In this document: in pieces, positions 54,421 to 62,717 of the stretch | Layout: the number at the start of each line of letters is the position of its first letter | Numbering within the stretch: the first letter of the stretch is position 1 | Notes under the pieces: generated by a model | The model's input: the letters and a program-made list of their open reading frames with translations, nothing else | Databases searched by the model: none | What the model was told of the DNA's origin: nothing | Origin: Gammaproteobacteria bacterium | GTDB taxonomy: Bacteria; Pseudomonadota; Gammaproteobacteria; Pseudomonadales; JAUIET01 | DNA: 64,000 bases | Assembly: GCA_030429735.1 (NCBI GenBank) | Contig: JAUIET010000014.1 | Location: forward strand, 62,001-126,000 | Reading direction: 5' to 3' | Translations under genes and position numbers: made by a program

Positions 54421-55371
54421 TCAGTAACGAGCACCGACTGCAGAACCGACCGGGAAGGCGTGTTCTATTTCCTGCAATTCAGCCTCACTAAATCGAACAC
54501 TTACGGCGGCCGCATTGTCTTCAAGATAGCTAACGCGCTTGGTACCCGGAATGGCCGTCACATCGTTACCCTGCGCTAATACCCAGGCCAGTGCAAATTG
54601 CGCAGGAGTGATTCCCTTCGCTGCAGCCAGTCCCTGAACACGGTCCGCAAGCCGTTTGTTTTCCCGCAGGCTATCAGCCGTGAACCTGGGGTTGCTACGC
54701 CGCCAATCGTCGTCATCGAGGTCGTCGCGGCTGGCTATCAATCCCGACAAAAAACCTCTGCCTAGCGGACTGTATGCCACCAGACCAATGCCGAGTTCGC
54801 GGCAGCTAGCTAAAATCTCGGCCTCGATATCTCGCGTCCACAGAGAATATTCGCTTTGCAAGGCCGAGATGGGCGCTTCCTGACTGGCCGATTGCAGATC
54901 AGCCGACGATGCCTCCGACAAACCCAGATAACGGACCTTTCCCTCATCGATAAGCTGTGCCATGGCGCCCGCCGTTTCAGCAACTGGAACCTGCGGGTCA
55001 ATACGATGCAGATAGTAGAGGTCAATGCTGTCAGTTTGAAGGCGCCGCAACGATGCCTCGCAAGCCTGTTTTACATATTCCGGCCGACCGCAGATACCAA
55101 GCTTACCATCGTCAAATCGCAAGCCAAACTTGCTTGCTATTACTGCCTCGTCTCTGCGGCCCTGCAATGCCTTGGCAATCAACTGTTCGTTTGTGTGCGG
55201 GCCGTACACATCAGAAGTATCCCAAAAACTGATACCCAGCTCCAATGCTCTGCGCAGTGTCCGCAGGCTCTCGTCTTCGTTGGTCTCTCCGTACAAGGCG
55301 GACATCCCCATACAGCCCAGCCCCAGGCGGGAAATCTCAAGACCGTGTTTTCCGAGCGGTATTGTTTGCAT
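54421..55371 (-). CDS. Aldo/keto reductase
   Basis: A 316-residue AKR. It opens with [21 protein letters not shown]. The catalytic aspartate and tyrosine are in [12 protein letters not shown], the lysine in ASKFGLRF, and the histidine in [16 protein letters not shown] and GTKR near the C terminus bind NADPH. This YajO/AKR13-like type reduces aldehydes and ketones, with no specific substrate evident. ATG 55371 is chosen because homology starts there. A single gene, separated by 126 bases from the MmcQ-like gene upstream. Confidence 0.92.
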   Translation of the reverse strand: MQTIPLGKHGLEISRLGLGCMGMSALYGETNEDESLRTLRRALELGISFWDTSDVYGPHTNEQLIAKALQGRRDEAVIASKFGLRFDDGKLGICGRPEYVKQACEASLRRLQTDSIDLYYLHRIDPQVPVAETAGAMAQLIDEGKVRYLGLSEASSADLQSASQEAPISALQSEYSLWTRDIEAEILASCRELGIGLVAYSPLGRGFLSGLIASRDDLDDDDWRRSNPRFTADSLRENKRLADRVQGLAAAKGITPAQFALAWVLAQGNDVTAIPGTKRVSYLEDNAAAVSVRFSEAELQEIEHAFPVGSAVGARY

Positions 55372-55497
55372 GTATATTCGTACTGTCAGCTTTCGACCAT
55401 TATAACGCATACCGCTTCGGGCTATAGCTCAAGCACACTGCGAGCACTATCATACGCACCGGCAATCTTTGCGCAGGTAACACTGGCCAACTAACAC

Positions 55498-55881
55498 TTA
55501 CCTATAGAGCGCATCACTGCCGTGCTTGACTTCAAGCATCTGCCGCTCGGCTTTCTTCATTGACTTCACTACCAGTCGATACGACATATCAATCTGTCGT
55601 TCAATCTCTGACATAGGTATGCTGTCGTCAAGCAACACCGTATTCCAATGCTTCTTGTTCATGTGATAGCCAGGCAGCACGGCATCAAACATGTCTCTAA
55701 GAATAAGCGCTTCATCGGGGTCACACTTCAAATTGATTCGCGCCAGATCATCTTCGTAACCCAAGGTGGCGAACATCTTACTTCTCACCTTATAGACTTC
55801 CACATCCGGACCAAACGGAAAGTCACATTCGGCGTCGGGTTTATTGAGCAAATAATTGCGTACTATTTTATCTGTCGACAT
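55498..55881 (-). CDS. MmcQ/YjbR-family protein
   Basis: A 127-residue protein. It has the family fold features YLLNKPDAECDFPFGPDVEVYKV near the N terminus, INLKCDPDEALILRDMF in the middle and NKKHWNTVLLDDSIP toward the end. The family has a CyaY-like fold and is sometimes annotated as DNA-binding, but its role is unknown. ATG 55881 fits the usual length. It lies between the aldo/keto reductase and the Cys-rich repeat gene on the same strand, each with gaps near 100 bases. Confidence 0.88.
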   Translation of the reverse strand: MSTDKIVRNYLLNKPDAECDFPFGPDVEVYKVRSKMFATLGYEDDLARINLKCDPDEALILRDMFDAVLPGYHMNKKHWNTVLLDDSIPMSEIERQIDMSYRLVVKSMKKAERQMLEVKHGSDALYR

Positions 55882-55971
55882 AAAGCGGAACCGCACCAGG
55901 ATTCTGTGCTGATTATATCGCGAAGCTTAGCCTAAGATCGACCCTGCAAATGCTTGCCACGTGTGCAAGGT

Positions 55972-56613
55972 TTAACGCAATTCGCAACCACTACGCGTTT
56001 TTCGATACGGCGGGTTACAGCTCCAATCATTACCGTAAGCGCTGAGGTGCGCATTCTCCGGAATCGCAACCGCAACACATTCGCCATTGGTGGCGCTATA
56101 ACCTCTATTGCAGTTCCAACCCCGTCGCCTGGAACTATCCGACAAATAACCATTCACAGGAACGTCTATTGCCACACACAGCTCATCATCAGCAATGTAT
56201 CCGCGCTCGCATTTCCAGCCGGAATCCGTCAAGTAGCCGTTCACTGGGACATCAATGGCTACGCATCGATTTTGGGCCTTGTGGTAGCCCCGCTCACACT
56301 TCCAGCTGTCGCCATAATACTGATAGGCGTTTTTTGGCAGTTCAATCAATTCGCAGCCCTCACCCGACACCCTGTAGCCCCAGTTGCAAGACCAGCCACG
56401 ATTGAACGCTGCCCTATCCGGGTGGGCGTTCTCTGGAATGCCAATTTCAATACATTCGCCCTTGCTCTCCTGGTAGCCGGTATTGCAGGTCCAGCTGTCG
56501 CTGTATGAGCTGGACGTAGCGTTGTCAGGCGCACTCTGCTGCGCCTGCGCATTAAACGCCGTTGAGAAAGACAAGCAGACCACGGTGGCAGCTATCACAA
56601 AACCTGTTTTCAT
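55972..56613 (-). CDS. Secreted protein of six two-cysteine repeats
   Basis: A 213-residue protein with a signal peptide (about 1-24, ending FNAQA). The mature part is six repeats of about 30 residues, each with W-x-C-x2-(G/P)-Y ... C. In all six the two cysteines are exactly 11 residues apart (43/54, 76/87, 106/117, 135/146, 168/179, 199/210). Five are followed by a hydrophobic run and P-x-N-(A/G)-(H/Y). Each repeat could close one disulfide in the periplasm or outside the cell. I do not recognise the family; it is neither a classical EGF nor a Sel1 repeat. Its ATG overlaps the stop of the small upstream gene, so the two are translationally coupled. Confidence 0.82.
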   Translation of the reverse strand: MKTGFVIAATVVCLSFSTAFNAQAQQSAPDNATSSSYSDSWTCNTGYQESKGECIEIGIPENAHPDRAAFNRGWSCNWGYRVSGEGCELIELPKNAYQYYGDSWKCERGYHKAQNRCVAIDVPVNGYLTDSGWKCERGYIADDELCVAIDVPVNGYLSDSSRRRGWNCNRGYSATNGECVAVAIPENAHLSAYGNDWSCNPPYRKTRSGCELR

Positions 56614-56777
56614 TTTGCGCTCCGGTTTCCTGGTGCCAACGAAGAGGAGCCTGCCTTTTGTGCGTAATTGACCGCGTCTTGCAGCCGGTCATATCGATAA
56701 CCCTGATAGTGGAAAACCGTTTTGGTTTCGAACGTGATTCCATGTTCATCCATCAATTTTTTTTCTTCGTCTGTCAT
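56610..56777 (-). CDS. Small protein (55 residues) coupled to the Cys-rich repeat protein
   Basis: The frame opens at ATG 56777 and ends with a TGA overlapping the next ATG by four bases (ATGA). The product is acidic at the N terminus (MTDEEKKLMDEHGITF), then KTVFHYQGYRYDRLQDAVNYAQ, then a Ser/Gly/Arg tail. It has no signal peptide or membrane helix, so it should be cytoplasmic while its partner is exported. The YQGYRYDRLQDAVNYA segment suggests a small beta-alpha fold. The frame shared with nothing else, the coupling, and a coherent composition support it as a real gene. Not recognised. Confidence 0.7.
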   Translation of the reverse strand: MTDEEKKLMDEHGITFETKTVFHYQGYRYDRLQDAVNYAQKAGSSSLAPGNRSAK

Positions 56778-56928
56778 AACGTTTATTCCTGTGAAGCGTT
56801 TGCGAGGTAGGCGCGAAGCTCTCTGAAAGAGTGGGTCGCGCAGGTAATAACCCCTCGCTATGCGCTAAGGGAAGTGAGCAAAAAAGAAAGCCGATGAACT
56901 AACGAGCGAATGGCTCGGGAGAGGACCG

Positions 56929-56941
56929 GAACATAGTTCCT
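56929..56941. promoter_or_regulatory. Palindrome GGAAC-ATA-GTTCC
   Basis: A perfect inverted repeat with a three-base centre, about 150 bases upstream of the small-protein start. It is operator-like in size, but the binding protein is unknown. Confidence 0.35.
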
Positions 56942-57037
56942 ATATCAAACCATAGTACACCTAAACTACGAACAAGACACTAACTGATGGGCGGCCCGAT
57001 CAAAGCGGATTACATACCTGGGGCGCAAACAAAAAAA

Positions 57038-57064
57038 GGCAAGCCATTACAGCTTGCCTTTTTT
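57038..57064 (-). terminator. Rho-independent terminator of the cold-shock gene
   Basis: GGCAAGC and GCTTGCC form a 7-base-pair stem (57038-57044 with 57052-57058) around CATTACA. It is flanked by A7 on one side and T6 on the other, so it works on either strand. On the minus strand it follows the csp stop at 57083 by about 20 bases. Confidence 0.9.
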
Positions 57065-57082
57065 GGGAGAACAATGAAGCTG

Positions 57083-57292
57083 TTACACAGCGACGATATT
57101 CTCGGCTTGTGGTCCTTTTTGACCTTGTGTGACGTTGAACTCAACGAGTTGACCTTCGGCCAGTGTTTTAAAACCCGAGCTCGCGATTGCACTAAAGTGT
57201 GCGAACACATCAGGACCCGACTTTTGCTCAATAAAGCCAAAGCCTTTCGACTCGTTAAACCATTTAACGGTTCCAGTAGTTGTAGTAGACAT
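57083..57292 (-). CDS. Cold-shock protein (CspA family)
   Basis: A 69-residue cold-shock domain protein. RNP1 KGFGFIEQ and RNP2 VFAHFSAI are intact, with the N-terminal [11 protein letters not shown]. These are single-domain RNA/DNA chaperones. ATG 57292 follows an AGGAAA Shine-Dalgarno. The predicted promoter about 160 bases upstream would give a leader of about 150 bases, as in cold-inducible csp mRNAs. A clear terminator follows the gene, so it is monocistronic. Confidence 0.96.
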   Translation of the reverse strand: MSTTTTGTVKWFNESKGFGFIEQKSGPDVFAHFSAIASSGFKTLAEGQLVEFNVTQGQKGPQAENIVAV

Positions 57293-57672
57293 AACAGTAT
57301 TTCCTGTAGATAAATGTAAATGTGCCTTCATTAGGCATGAATAGCGAAAAAAACAGACAAAGATTTAAAACTACAGGACGAAGAACTTCAGAAATGCAAC
57401 GAATTGGAGAATATAAACAAAAGGCTAAGTTTCTAGCTGTAGACAAAGTATAGACCAGGGCTGCCAAAGTCAATTACTATTTAAGACTAAGAGGTATTTC
57501 ATTCTGAACAACAGAGCTCAAATGGCCGAAACCACCCTCCCCTTTGGCGGAATCGGAAACCGACGCCCCGCTACCCGCGCAAAATCTGATGGAGCTTCCA
57601 TCGGTATAACAGTGGTGTAAATTTTTAAAAGGCTTTAAGGTATTCCCTCTGAATCACTTGGAGAGGGTAGCC
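57293..57672. other. Divergent gap: csp leader/promoter and upstream region of the VWA gene
   Basis: These 380 bases contain the csp leader and promoter on the minus strand. Closer to the VWA gene are two small dyads: TCGG-AAA-CCGA within GGCG...CGCC (57546-57567) and GATGGA-GCT-TCCATC (57588-57602). No gene is credible here. Confidence 0.6.
57447..57473 (-). promoter_or_regulatory. Candidate csp promoter
   Basis: Read on the minus strand, TTGACT (57468-57473) and TATACT (57447-57452) are separated by 15 bases, slightly short of the ideal. Transcription from here would leave a leader of about 150 bases before ATG 57292. Confidence 0.55.
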
Positions 57673-59610
57673 GTGAGACGCCTGCTTCGCTGCATTGGTT
57701 TTATCTGTTTGATACTAAACGGCCTGTCGGTTCAGGCCCAGACTGCGACACTGTCGGCACCGGCGCAGGCGCCGATTGCGTCCAGTATTGAGGTGGCCTG
57801 GACAGGACCGGGGTACACCTACGACCGGATATTTGCAGCCGCGCCGAACGCGCCGGATTCAGATGGTGGCGCGGCCAGGGCAACGGTGATCAGAAACAAC
57901 ACCGGAGCTGTGCAGGTTCTGTTGCCGGATACGCCCGGCCGTTACGAGCTGAGATATTTCAGCGCACAAAACAAGACTGTACTCGCTCGGGCCAGCATAG
58001 ACGTGGTGGATGTGCCGGCGTCGCTGAGCGCGGCATCGGAGGCGACAGTGGGCGCACAGCTTGAGGTCACCTGGTCAGGGCCGGGTACACGTTATGATCT
58101 GATAGCCGTATACGGTGACACCGCTGGCGACGATGCAAAACCGTTGGCAAGCGCGTCGATCACCGGCCGCAAAAATCCGCTGCCGGTAACCTTGCCGGAA
58201 ACACCGGGCAGCTATCAGCTTCGCTACCTGACCGCGCAATCCAAACGGGTACTGGCGCGCCATGCCATTACCGTGAATGATGTGCCTGCCAGCATTAGCG
58301 CACCGGCAAACGCCAAACCAGGCGAAGACATTCAGATTGGCTGGAGCGGGCCCGGTAACAAGTACGACCGTATTGAACTGCACCCGGCGGGCGCGCCGCA
58401 GGATGCGAAACCGGTGGCCAGCAAGGGCCTGCTGGGCAAGAGTCCCATCAGTCACCGCTTGCCGGAGGTTCCGGGATCGTATGAACTGCGCTACGAACTG
58501 AATCGCAGTGGTCGCGTACTGGCCGCGCAGGCCATTACGATCGGCGCGGTAGACACGGCCCTGAGCGCACCCGAGCGCGCCACTGCCGCCACCATGATCA
58601 GCGTTGGCTGGCAAGGACCCGGCAATAACTACGATCAGATTGGTGTATTTGAAACAGATGCGGCGGACGATGCCAAACCACTGGCCGTAGCGGCTATTCT
58701 GAACGGGCGCAATCCGGTGCCGCTGAAACTGCCGGAAACCCCGGGCAGTTATGAATTGCGCTACCGAACCGCACAGAGCAAAGCGGTGTTGGCCCGCAAG
58801 CCGCTGCTTGTTCAGGCGGCCGGTCGCCTGGCGGTAGTGTTTGAACGGCAAAGCACTCTGCAAGGCACCGGCGGTGGCGCCGCGATCGAGCTTATTCTTG
58901 ATGCTTCGGGCAGCATGCTCAAACGCGACGCCGATGGTGTACGACGGATCGATCACGCGCGCCAGGTATTGTCTGAGCTGGTCAGCGAGTATTTGCCCGA
59001 AGGAGCCACGTTTGCCTTGCGCGTGTTTGGCCACAAGCAGGCTGACAGCTGCCGAACCGACCTTGAAATTCCAGCCGGGCCGTTAAATCGTCAGCAGGCA
59101 GGTGCTGCGATCAATGCCGTGAACGCCATGAATCTGGCCAAAACACCCATCGCTGATTCACTGGCCAAGGTGCCGCAGGACCTTGCGTCAGCCAGCGGGC
59201 CAAAAACCGTTATTCTGATCACCGACGGTGAGGAAACCTGTGACGGCGACCCGGAACACACCATTGCCGAGCTGCGGGCGGCCGGGCTGGATATACAGCT
59301 GTCCGTGGTTGGTTTTGCCATTGATGACCCGGCGCTGAAAAGCAGTTTCGAGACCTGGGCCGAACTGGGCGGAGGCAGTTATTTTGATGCTCGCTCGGCA
59401 AGCGAGCTGAGTCGCTCTTTGCGCCGGGTTATCAGTGGCCCGTTTCGAGTGTTGGATGGCGATGGCACTGTGGTTGGCAGCGGTATCATCGGGGGTGCCA
59501 GTATTGTGTTGCCTGTCGGCAAGTACCGGGTGGAAACAGCAGGTGCCGAGCCACTGGTGTTGAATGCTGTGACGGTGAGCGAGGATGAGTTAACCACCGC
59601 GGCGTTCTGA
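57673..59610 (+). CDS. Secreted VWA-domain protein with four tandem beta-sandwich-like repeats
   Basis: A 645-residue protein starting at GTG 57673, with GAGAGGG just upstream. A TTG at 57658 is a weaker choice. After a signal peptide (about 1-23) come four repeats of about 88 residues. Each has the skeleton L-S-A-P-x-x-A ... V-x-W-x-G-P-G-x-x-Y-D ... L-P-(E/D)-x-P-G-(S/R)-Y-(E/Q)-L-R-Y and ends in a VLAR strand. A von Willebrand A domain follows (about 395-585) with MIDAS DASGSM, and LITDGEE later. A short C-terminal beta domain ends the protein. It is probably an exported metal-dependent adhesion or scaffold protein. No partner genes are adjacent. Confidence 0.85.
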   Translation: MRRLLRCIGFICLILNGLSVQAQTATLSAPAQAPIASSIEVAWTGPGYTYDRIFAAAPNAPDSDGGAARATVIRNNTGAVQVLLPDTPGRYELRYFSAQNKTVLARASIDVVDVPASLSAASEATVGAQLEVTWSGPGTRYDLIAVYGDTAGDDAKPLASASITGRKNPLPVTLPETPGSYQLRYLTAQSKRVLARHAITVNDVPASISAPANAKPGEDIQIGWSGPGNKYDRIELHPAGAPQDAKPVASKGLLGKSPISHRLPEVPGSYELRYELNRSGRVLAAQAITIGAVDTALSAPERATAATMISVGWQGPGNNYDQIGVFETDAADDAKPLAVAAILNGRNPVPLKLPETPGSYELRYRTAQSKAVLARKPLLVQAAGRLAVVFERQSTLQGTGGGAAIELILDASGSMLKRDADGVRRIDHARQVLSELVSEYLPEGATFALRVFGHKQADSCRTDLEIPAGPLNRQQAGAAINAVNAMNLAKTPIADSLAKVPQDLASASGPKTVILITDGEETCDGDPEHTIAELRAAGLDIQLSVVGFAIDDPALKSSFETWAELGGGSYFDARSASELSRSLRRVISGPFRVLDGDGTVVGSGIIGGASIVLPVGKYRVETAGAEPLVLNAVTVSEDELTTAAF

Positions 59611-59702
59611 CAGTAGCGAAGCGCGGGGGCAAGCGGGGTCAGCTTACATTCGACATTACTGCGAGGCTAGTGTGGACTGGAAGACTCGATTCGCAAATTC
59701 CA

Positions 59703-60635
59703 TCAATGCACACTGCCCGCACCAGGAGTGTTTGACACATTCACAGCGGAACCACTAAAAAGCCTTGCTACATCAATCCGATCTAAAACGTAACAGGTGT
59801 TGCAGAAATCACAAGTGGTCGAAATATTTCCTTGCTCGGTAAGTATGGATTCTGCAGCTTCTTCGCCTATTGAGTAAATCACGCGCTCTATCTTTTCCTG
59901 TGAGCAGGAACATTCAAAACGAAGTCTCTTGGCATCGTAAATGCGCAAATCTTCTTCGTGATATAAACGATGCAACAATTCTTGCACAGGCAGCTCAAGC
60001 AACTCTTCATCCTTAATGGTGTCTGCAAGAATGCTGGCGTGTTCCCAACCGTCCAATTGACCTTGCTCAGGCCGCTTGGTTTCTTCTGAAGGCAAACTTT
60101 GGAGCATTAGTCCGGCCGCCGTTTTATCATCGACGGCCAACCACAAACGTGTATTTAGCTGTTCTGATTGCGCGAAATATTGAGTCAAGCACCCCATCAG
60201 TGAGTCGCTTTCTAATGGGACCAGGCTCTGGTAACGCTCACTTCGTGTGGAACCAGGTTCCACGCTAATCGCCATAGTTGCCTGACCAGTTTCGCTGTTC
60301 TTATTGATCGCTGGCTGGAATAAGTCTTTGAAGCTCGCGCGATCGGGAATGTCGCCGTCCCAATGCGCCATGCCTCTAATGGAACCCTCTGAAGTGGCTT
60401 GAACGACGAGCATGGAGACAGGAGCCGTACCATGGATTTGCAGCACCAGAGAGCCATCAAACTTTAAAGAGTCGGCCAGCAGACTTATCGCCACTAAAGC
60501 CTCACCCAATACCTGTTTTATTGCGGGTGGATAATCGGCCGTGTTTTGGATGTCTTGCCAAGCTTTGCCGAGCGAGAGCCACTCGCCCCGAACGTTAAGG
60601 TTTTCCAATTGAAAACGATGGAGAGAATCAGACAT
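59703..60635 (-). CDS. hslO: Redox-regulated chaperone Hsp33
   Basis: A 310-residue Hsp33. The N-terminal substrate-binding domain includes GEALVAISLLADSLKFDGSL. The C-terminal zinc/redox switch has FECSCS and TCDFCNTCY, giving the C-x-C and C-x2-C pairs plus one extra cysteine. Oxidation releases zinc and activates holdase activity in the cytoplasm. ATG 60635 starts the usual SDSLHRF N terminus. It is the last clearly ancestral gene before the mobile-element segment. Confidence 0.95.
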   Translation of the reverse strand: MSDSLHRFQLENLNVRGEWLSLGKAWQDIQNTADYPPAIKQVLGEALVAISLLADSLKFDGSLVLQIHGTAPVSMLVVQATSEGSIRGMAHWDGDIPDRASFKDLFQPAINKNSETGQATMAISVEPGSTRSERYQSLVPLESDSLMGCLTQYFAQSEQLNTRLWLAVDDKTAAGLMLQSLPSEETKRPEQGQLDGWEHASILADTIKDEELLELPVQELLHRLYHEEDLRIYDAKRLRFECSCSQEKIERVIYSIGEEAAESILTEQGNISTTCDFCNTCYVLDRIDVARLFSGSAVNVSNTPGAGSVH

Positions 60636-60704
60636 AGATGAGAAGAGTGTTACAGAAATGCGAATAGTAACGCAGCTCAAGAAATTACAGTACAGGTTTC
60701 AGTA

Positions 60705-60846
60705 GAGCCGAAATAGAAGAAAGCGATTATATTCGGGGTGATAAGGGTGGCCGGGGTCTTCTAAGCACTGTTAGCAAATCAGAACCAACCAAACGGGTAA
60801 GTTCTATAGTGCCGGCTCAGGCATTTAACGATCAACGCGGAGGGAA
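60705..60846 (+). other. Region upstream of the mobilisation genes; possible oriT
   Basis: About 140 bases without a gene lie directly upstream of the small ORF, mobC-like and relaxase genes, which is the usual place for a transfer origin. It has a weak dyad CCGAA...TTCGG (about 60715-60739), CTAA-GCACTG-TTAG, and the string GGGTAAGTTCTATAGTGCC that could be a nick region. I recognise no known nic consensus. Confidence 0.3.
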
Positions 60847-60954
60847 ATGGTGGGGCTTGATGAGGAGACTTCGAACCAATTCTACGAAGAGATCATCGCC
60901 TTAAATGACTACCTTGAAGACCACGTTCCCTACTTTCAGGAGCCAAAGCTATGA
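60847..60954 (+). CDS. Small ORF (35 residues) at the head of the mobilisation operon
   Basis: ATG 60847 follows an excellent Shine-Dalgarno (CGGAGGGAA). The frame ends in a TGA that overlaps the mobC-like ATG at 60951 by four bases. The acidic product begins MVGLDEETSNQFYEEIIALN and ends with HVPYFQEPKL. It has no signal or membrane segment. Strong ribosome binding plus coupling to mobC suggests real translation, either of a small functional protein or a leader peptide that sets mobC expression. Not recognised. Confidence 0.65.
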   Translation: MVGLDEETSNQFYEEIIALNDYLEDHVPYFQEPKL

Positions 60955-61391
60955 GTGGCGGCACAGTAGGAAGCAACGCATTATCATTGGGTTTCGGGCA
61001 GGCAGCAGCCAATAGCGCACCTGCAGCAAAACCAACCTCGCCCTTCTCTTTGAGACTTACGGCTCAAGAACGGGCGTATCTCGAACAAATGGCGGGCAAC
61101 AGGCCTCTTGGCGGATATATCCGTGAGCAATTGCTTGGAAGCTATGCAGATAAGCGTGTACTAGTCAGAAAGCCCAAGATTGAAGACAGTCAATATGCTG
61201 TCTTACTAGCACAGCTCGGTCACTCTCACCTTTCCTCCAACCTCAACCAGCTCGCCAAGGCAGCCAATACGGGCAGCTTGGATGTCTCCGAGAATGTCGA
61301 GGCACAGCTTGAGGAGGCCTATGCAGCGGTGATCGCGATGCGTGACGCGCTATTCACCGCTCTGGGTTTGAAGGCGAGTGTTGGCAAGTGA
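60951..61391 (+). CDS. MobC-like relaxosome accessory protein
   Basis: A 146-residue protein. After a Ser/Ala/Pro-rich N-terminal tail (about 1-30), FSLRLTAQERAYLEQMAGNRPLGGYIREQLLG resembles the ribbon-helix-helix part of MobC/MbeC-type proteins in segments. The second half (HLSSNLNQLAKAAN, then a helix) is the MobC signature. Such proteins bind oriT and help the relaxase nick. It overlaps the relaxase start by four bases (GTGA), which fixes the pair as one translational unit. Confidence 0.82.
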   Translation: MSGGTVGSNALSLGFGQAAANSAPAAKPTSPFSLRLTAQERAYLEQMAGNRPLGGYIREQLLGSYADKRVLVRKPKIEDSQYAVLLAQLGHSHLSSNLNQLAKAANTGSLDVSENVEAQLEEAYAAVIAMRDALFTALGLKASVGK

Positions 61392-62653
61392 TATTGCAAG
61401 GTAGTCAGCGTGGAGGTGCAAAAGACCTAGGGCAGCACCTGCTCAAATCAGACAATGAGCATGTGACCGTCCACGATCTACGCGGATTTGTGGCAGATGA
61501 TCTGGTGCCCGCACTCAATGAGATATACGCGGTCAGCCGAGGAACCAAGGCAAAGCAATACTTGTTCTCCGTAAGCCTGAACCCACCACCTTCAGAGCGA
61601 GTATCAACTCAGGACTTTGAAGAGGCAATTTCACGGATTGAGAAGGAATTCGGGCTGCAAGACCAACCTCGCGCTGTAGTTTTTCATGAAAAGGATGGTC
61701 GTCGGCACTGCCATGCAGTGTGGTCCAGAATCCACATGCACAGTATGACGGCCATTCAGCTCTCCTATACCAAGTTGCGATTTAAGGAAATCTCCAGAGA
61801 ACTCTACATCAAGCATGGTTGGGAAATGCCACAGGGGTTCCAAAATCGTGAAAACCGTAATCCATTGAATTTCACGCTGGCCCAATGGCAGCAGGCTAAG
61901 CGTGTCGGCAAGAGTCCAAAGCAAATAAAGGCGGCGTTGCAGGATTGCTGGAGTATCAGCGATAGCCAAGCTGCATTTCAGGCTGCGTTAAAAGATCGTG
62001 GATTCACGCTTGCTCGGGGTGATCGAAGAGGGTTTGTTGTGCTCGATCATAAACTCGAGGTTTATTCAGTGCCTAAATGGGTAGGTGTGAAAGCCAAGGA
62101 CGTGCGAGCCAAGCTTCAGCATCCTGAAAAGCTGCCCAGCGTCGAGGCAGCGAAAGCCCAGATTTCCGAACAAATGAACGCACATTTGCGTTCTCTAAAG
62201 GCGGAGCACATTCAGGCGGTGGAGGAGCGCATTGGCATGCTTGAGAGCCAGAAGCAAAACCTCATTGCTATGCATAAGCAAGAACGAGCAGCGCTCGTAG
62301 AGCAGCATGAAGCGCGATGGTACAGGGAAGTACGAGAAAGACAAGCGCGCTACAACAAGGGTCTCCGTGGATTACTGGACCGAGTCACCGGACGGCGTAA
62401 GAAGATCAAAACCCAGAATGAGATTGAGACTTTCAATGCGGCCAAGCGTGATCGCGCGGAGCTGGATGGTCTGATTTACAGGCAGCTTGAAACGCGTCAG
62501 AAGCTCGCGGTGAGAGAAAGAAGACTTGAGAAGTTTTCAAAACAACGCACGGTAGCAATTGACGCAGATATAGCGTTGTACCCGACCGCCCATAGGTCTA
62601 CAAAAGAACATGATGCTCAGATTCAGCCACCGCTTATCGGTCCTGAGCGGTGA
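61388..62653 (+). CDS. Relaxase (MobP/VirD2-like mobilisation nuclease)
   Basis: A 421-residue relaxase starting at GTG 61388, inside the mobC-like stop. The three-histidine metal motif HEKDGRRHCHAVWSRI is at about 100-115 (His100, His107, His109). The catalytic tyrosine of motif I is probably among those at about 47-58. After the nuclease domain comes a long charged coiled coil (about 245-400). It should nick oriT and pilot the strand in conjugative mobilisation. No coupling protein or type IV secretion genes are present, so the element would rely on a helper. The start LQGSQRGGAKDLGQHLL is the usual opening of this chromosomal-element family. Confidence 0.88.
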   Translation: MILQGSQRGGAKDLGQHLLKSDNEHVTVHDLRGFVADDLVPALNEIYAVSRGTKAKQYLFSVSLNPPPSERVSTQDFEEAISRIEKEFGLQDQPRAVVFHEKDGRRHCHAVWSRIHMHSMTAIQLSYTKLRFKEISRELYIKHGWEMPQGFQNRENRNPLNFTLAQWQQAKRVGKSPKQIKAALQDCWSISDSQAAFQAALKDRGFTLARGDRRGFVVLDHKLEVYSVPKWVGVKAKDVRAKLQHPEKLPSVEAAKAQISEQMNAHLRSLKAEHIQAVEERIGMLESQKQNLIAMHKQERAALVEQHEARWYREVRERQARYNKGLRGLLDRVTGRRKKIKTQNEIETFNAAKRDRAELDGLIYRQLETRQKLAVRERRLEKFSKQRTVAIDADIALYPTAHRSTKEHDAQIQPPLIGPER

Positions 62654-62670
62654 ATTTATGGGCAACAAAT

Positions 62671-62699
62671 TTGACGATTTATACAAATGTATATACAAT
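62671..62699 (+). promoter_or_regulatory. Sigma-70 promoter of the brnTA operon
   Basis: TTGACG (62671-62676) and TACAAT (62694-62699) are separated by exactly 17 bases. The start codon GTG 62718 lies 19 bases after the -10 box, too close for any upstream start to be on this transcript. Confidence 0.8.
62680..62693. promoter_or_regulatory. Likely BrnA operator between the -35 and -10 boxes
   Basis: TATAC-AAAT-GTATA is a perfect inverted repeat filling the promoter spacer. BrnTA operons are known to be autorepressed through the antitoxin, so this is the best operator candidate. Confidence 0.6.
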
Positions 62700-62717
62700 A
62701 GTAGTGTAAAGGCAATT

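Larger units (their letters stand above)
56778..57082. other. Gene-free gap upstream of the small-protein/Cys-rich pair
   Basis: These 305 bases hold no credible gene. They contain the palindrome at 56929-56941, a small CGAGC-GAATG-GCTCG dyad (56904-56918), and the cold-shock gene terminator at the right end. The promoter of the minus-strand pair should lie here. Confidence 0.6.

Noticed and set aside
58075..59034. 319-residue open frame on the minus strand opposite the VWA gene
   Set aside because: It lies entirely opposite the repeat region of a well-supported secreted VWA protein. It has low-complexity composition and repeats that mirror the sense repeats.
62610..62717. Longer BrnT starts at 62610 or 62658
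   Set aside because: Both lie upstream of the evident -35/-10 promoter, so they could not be translated from that transcript.
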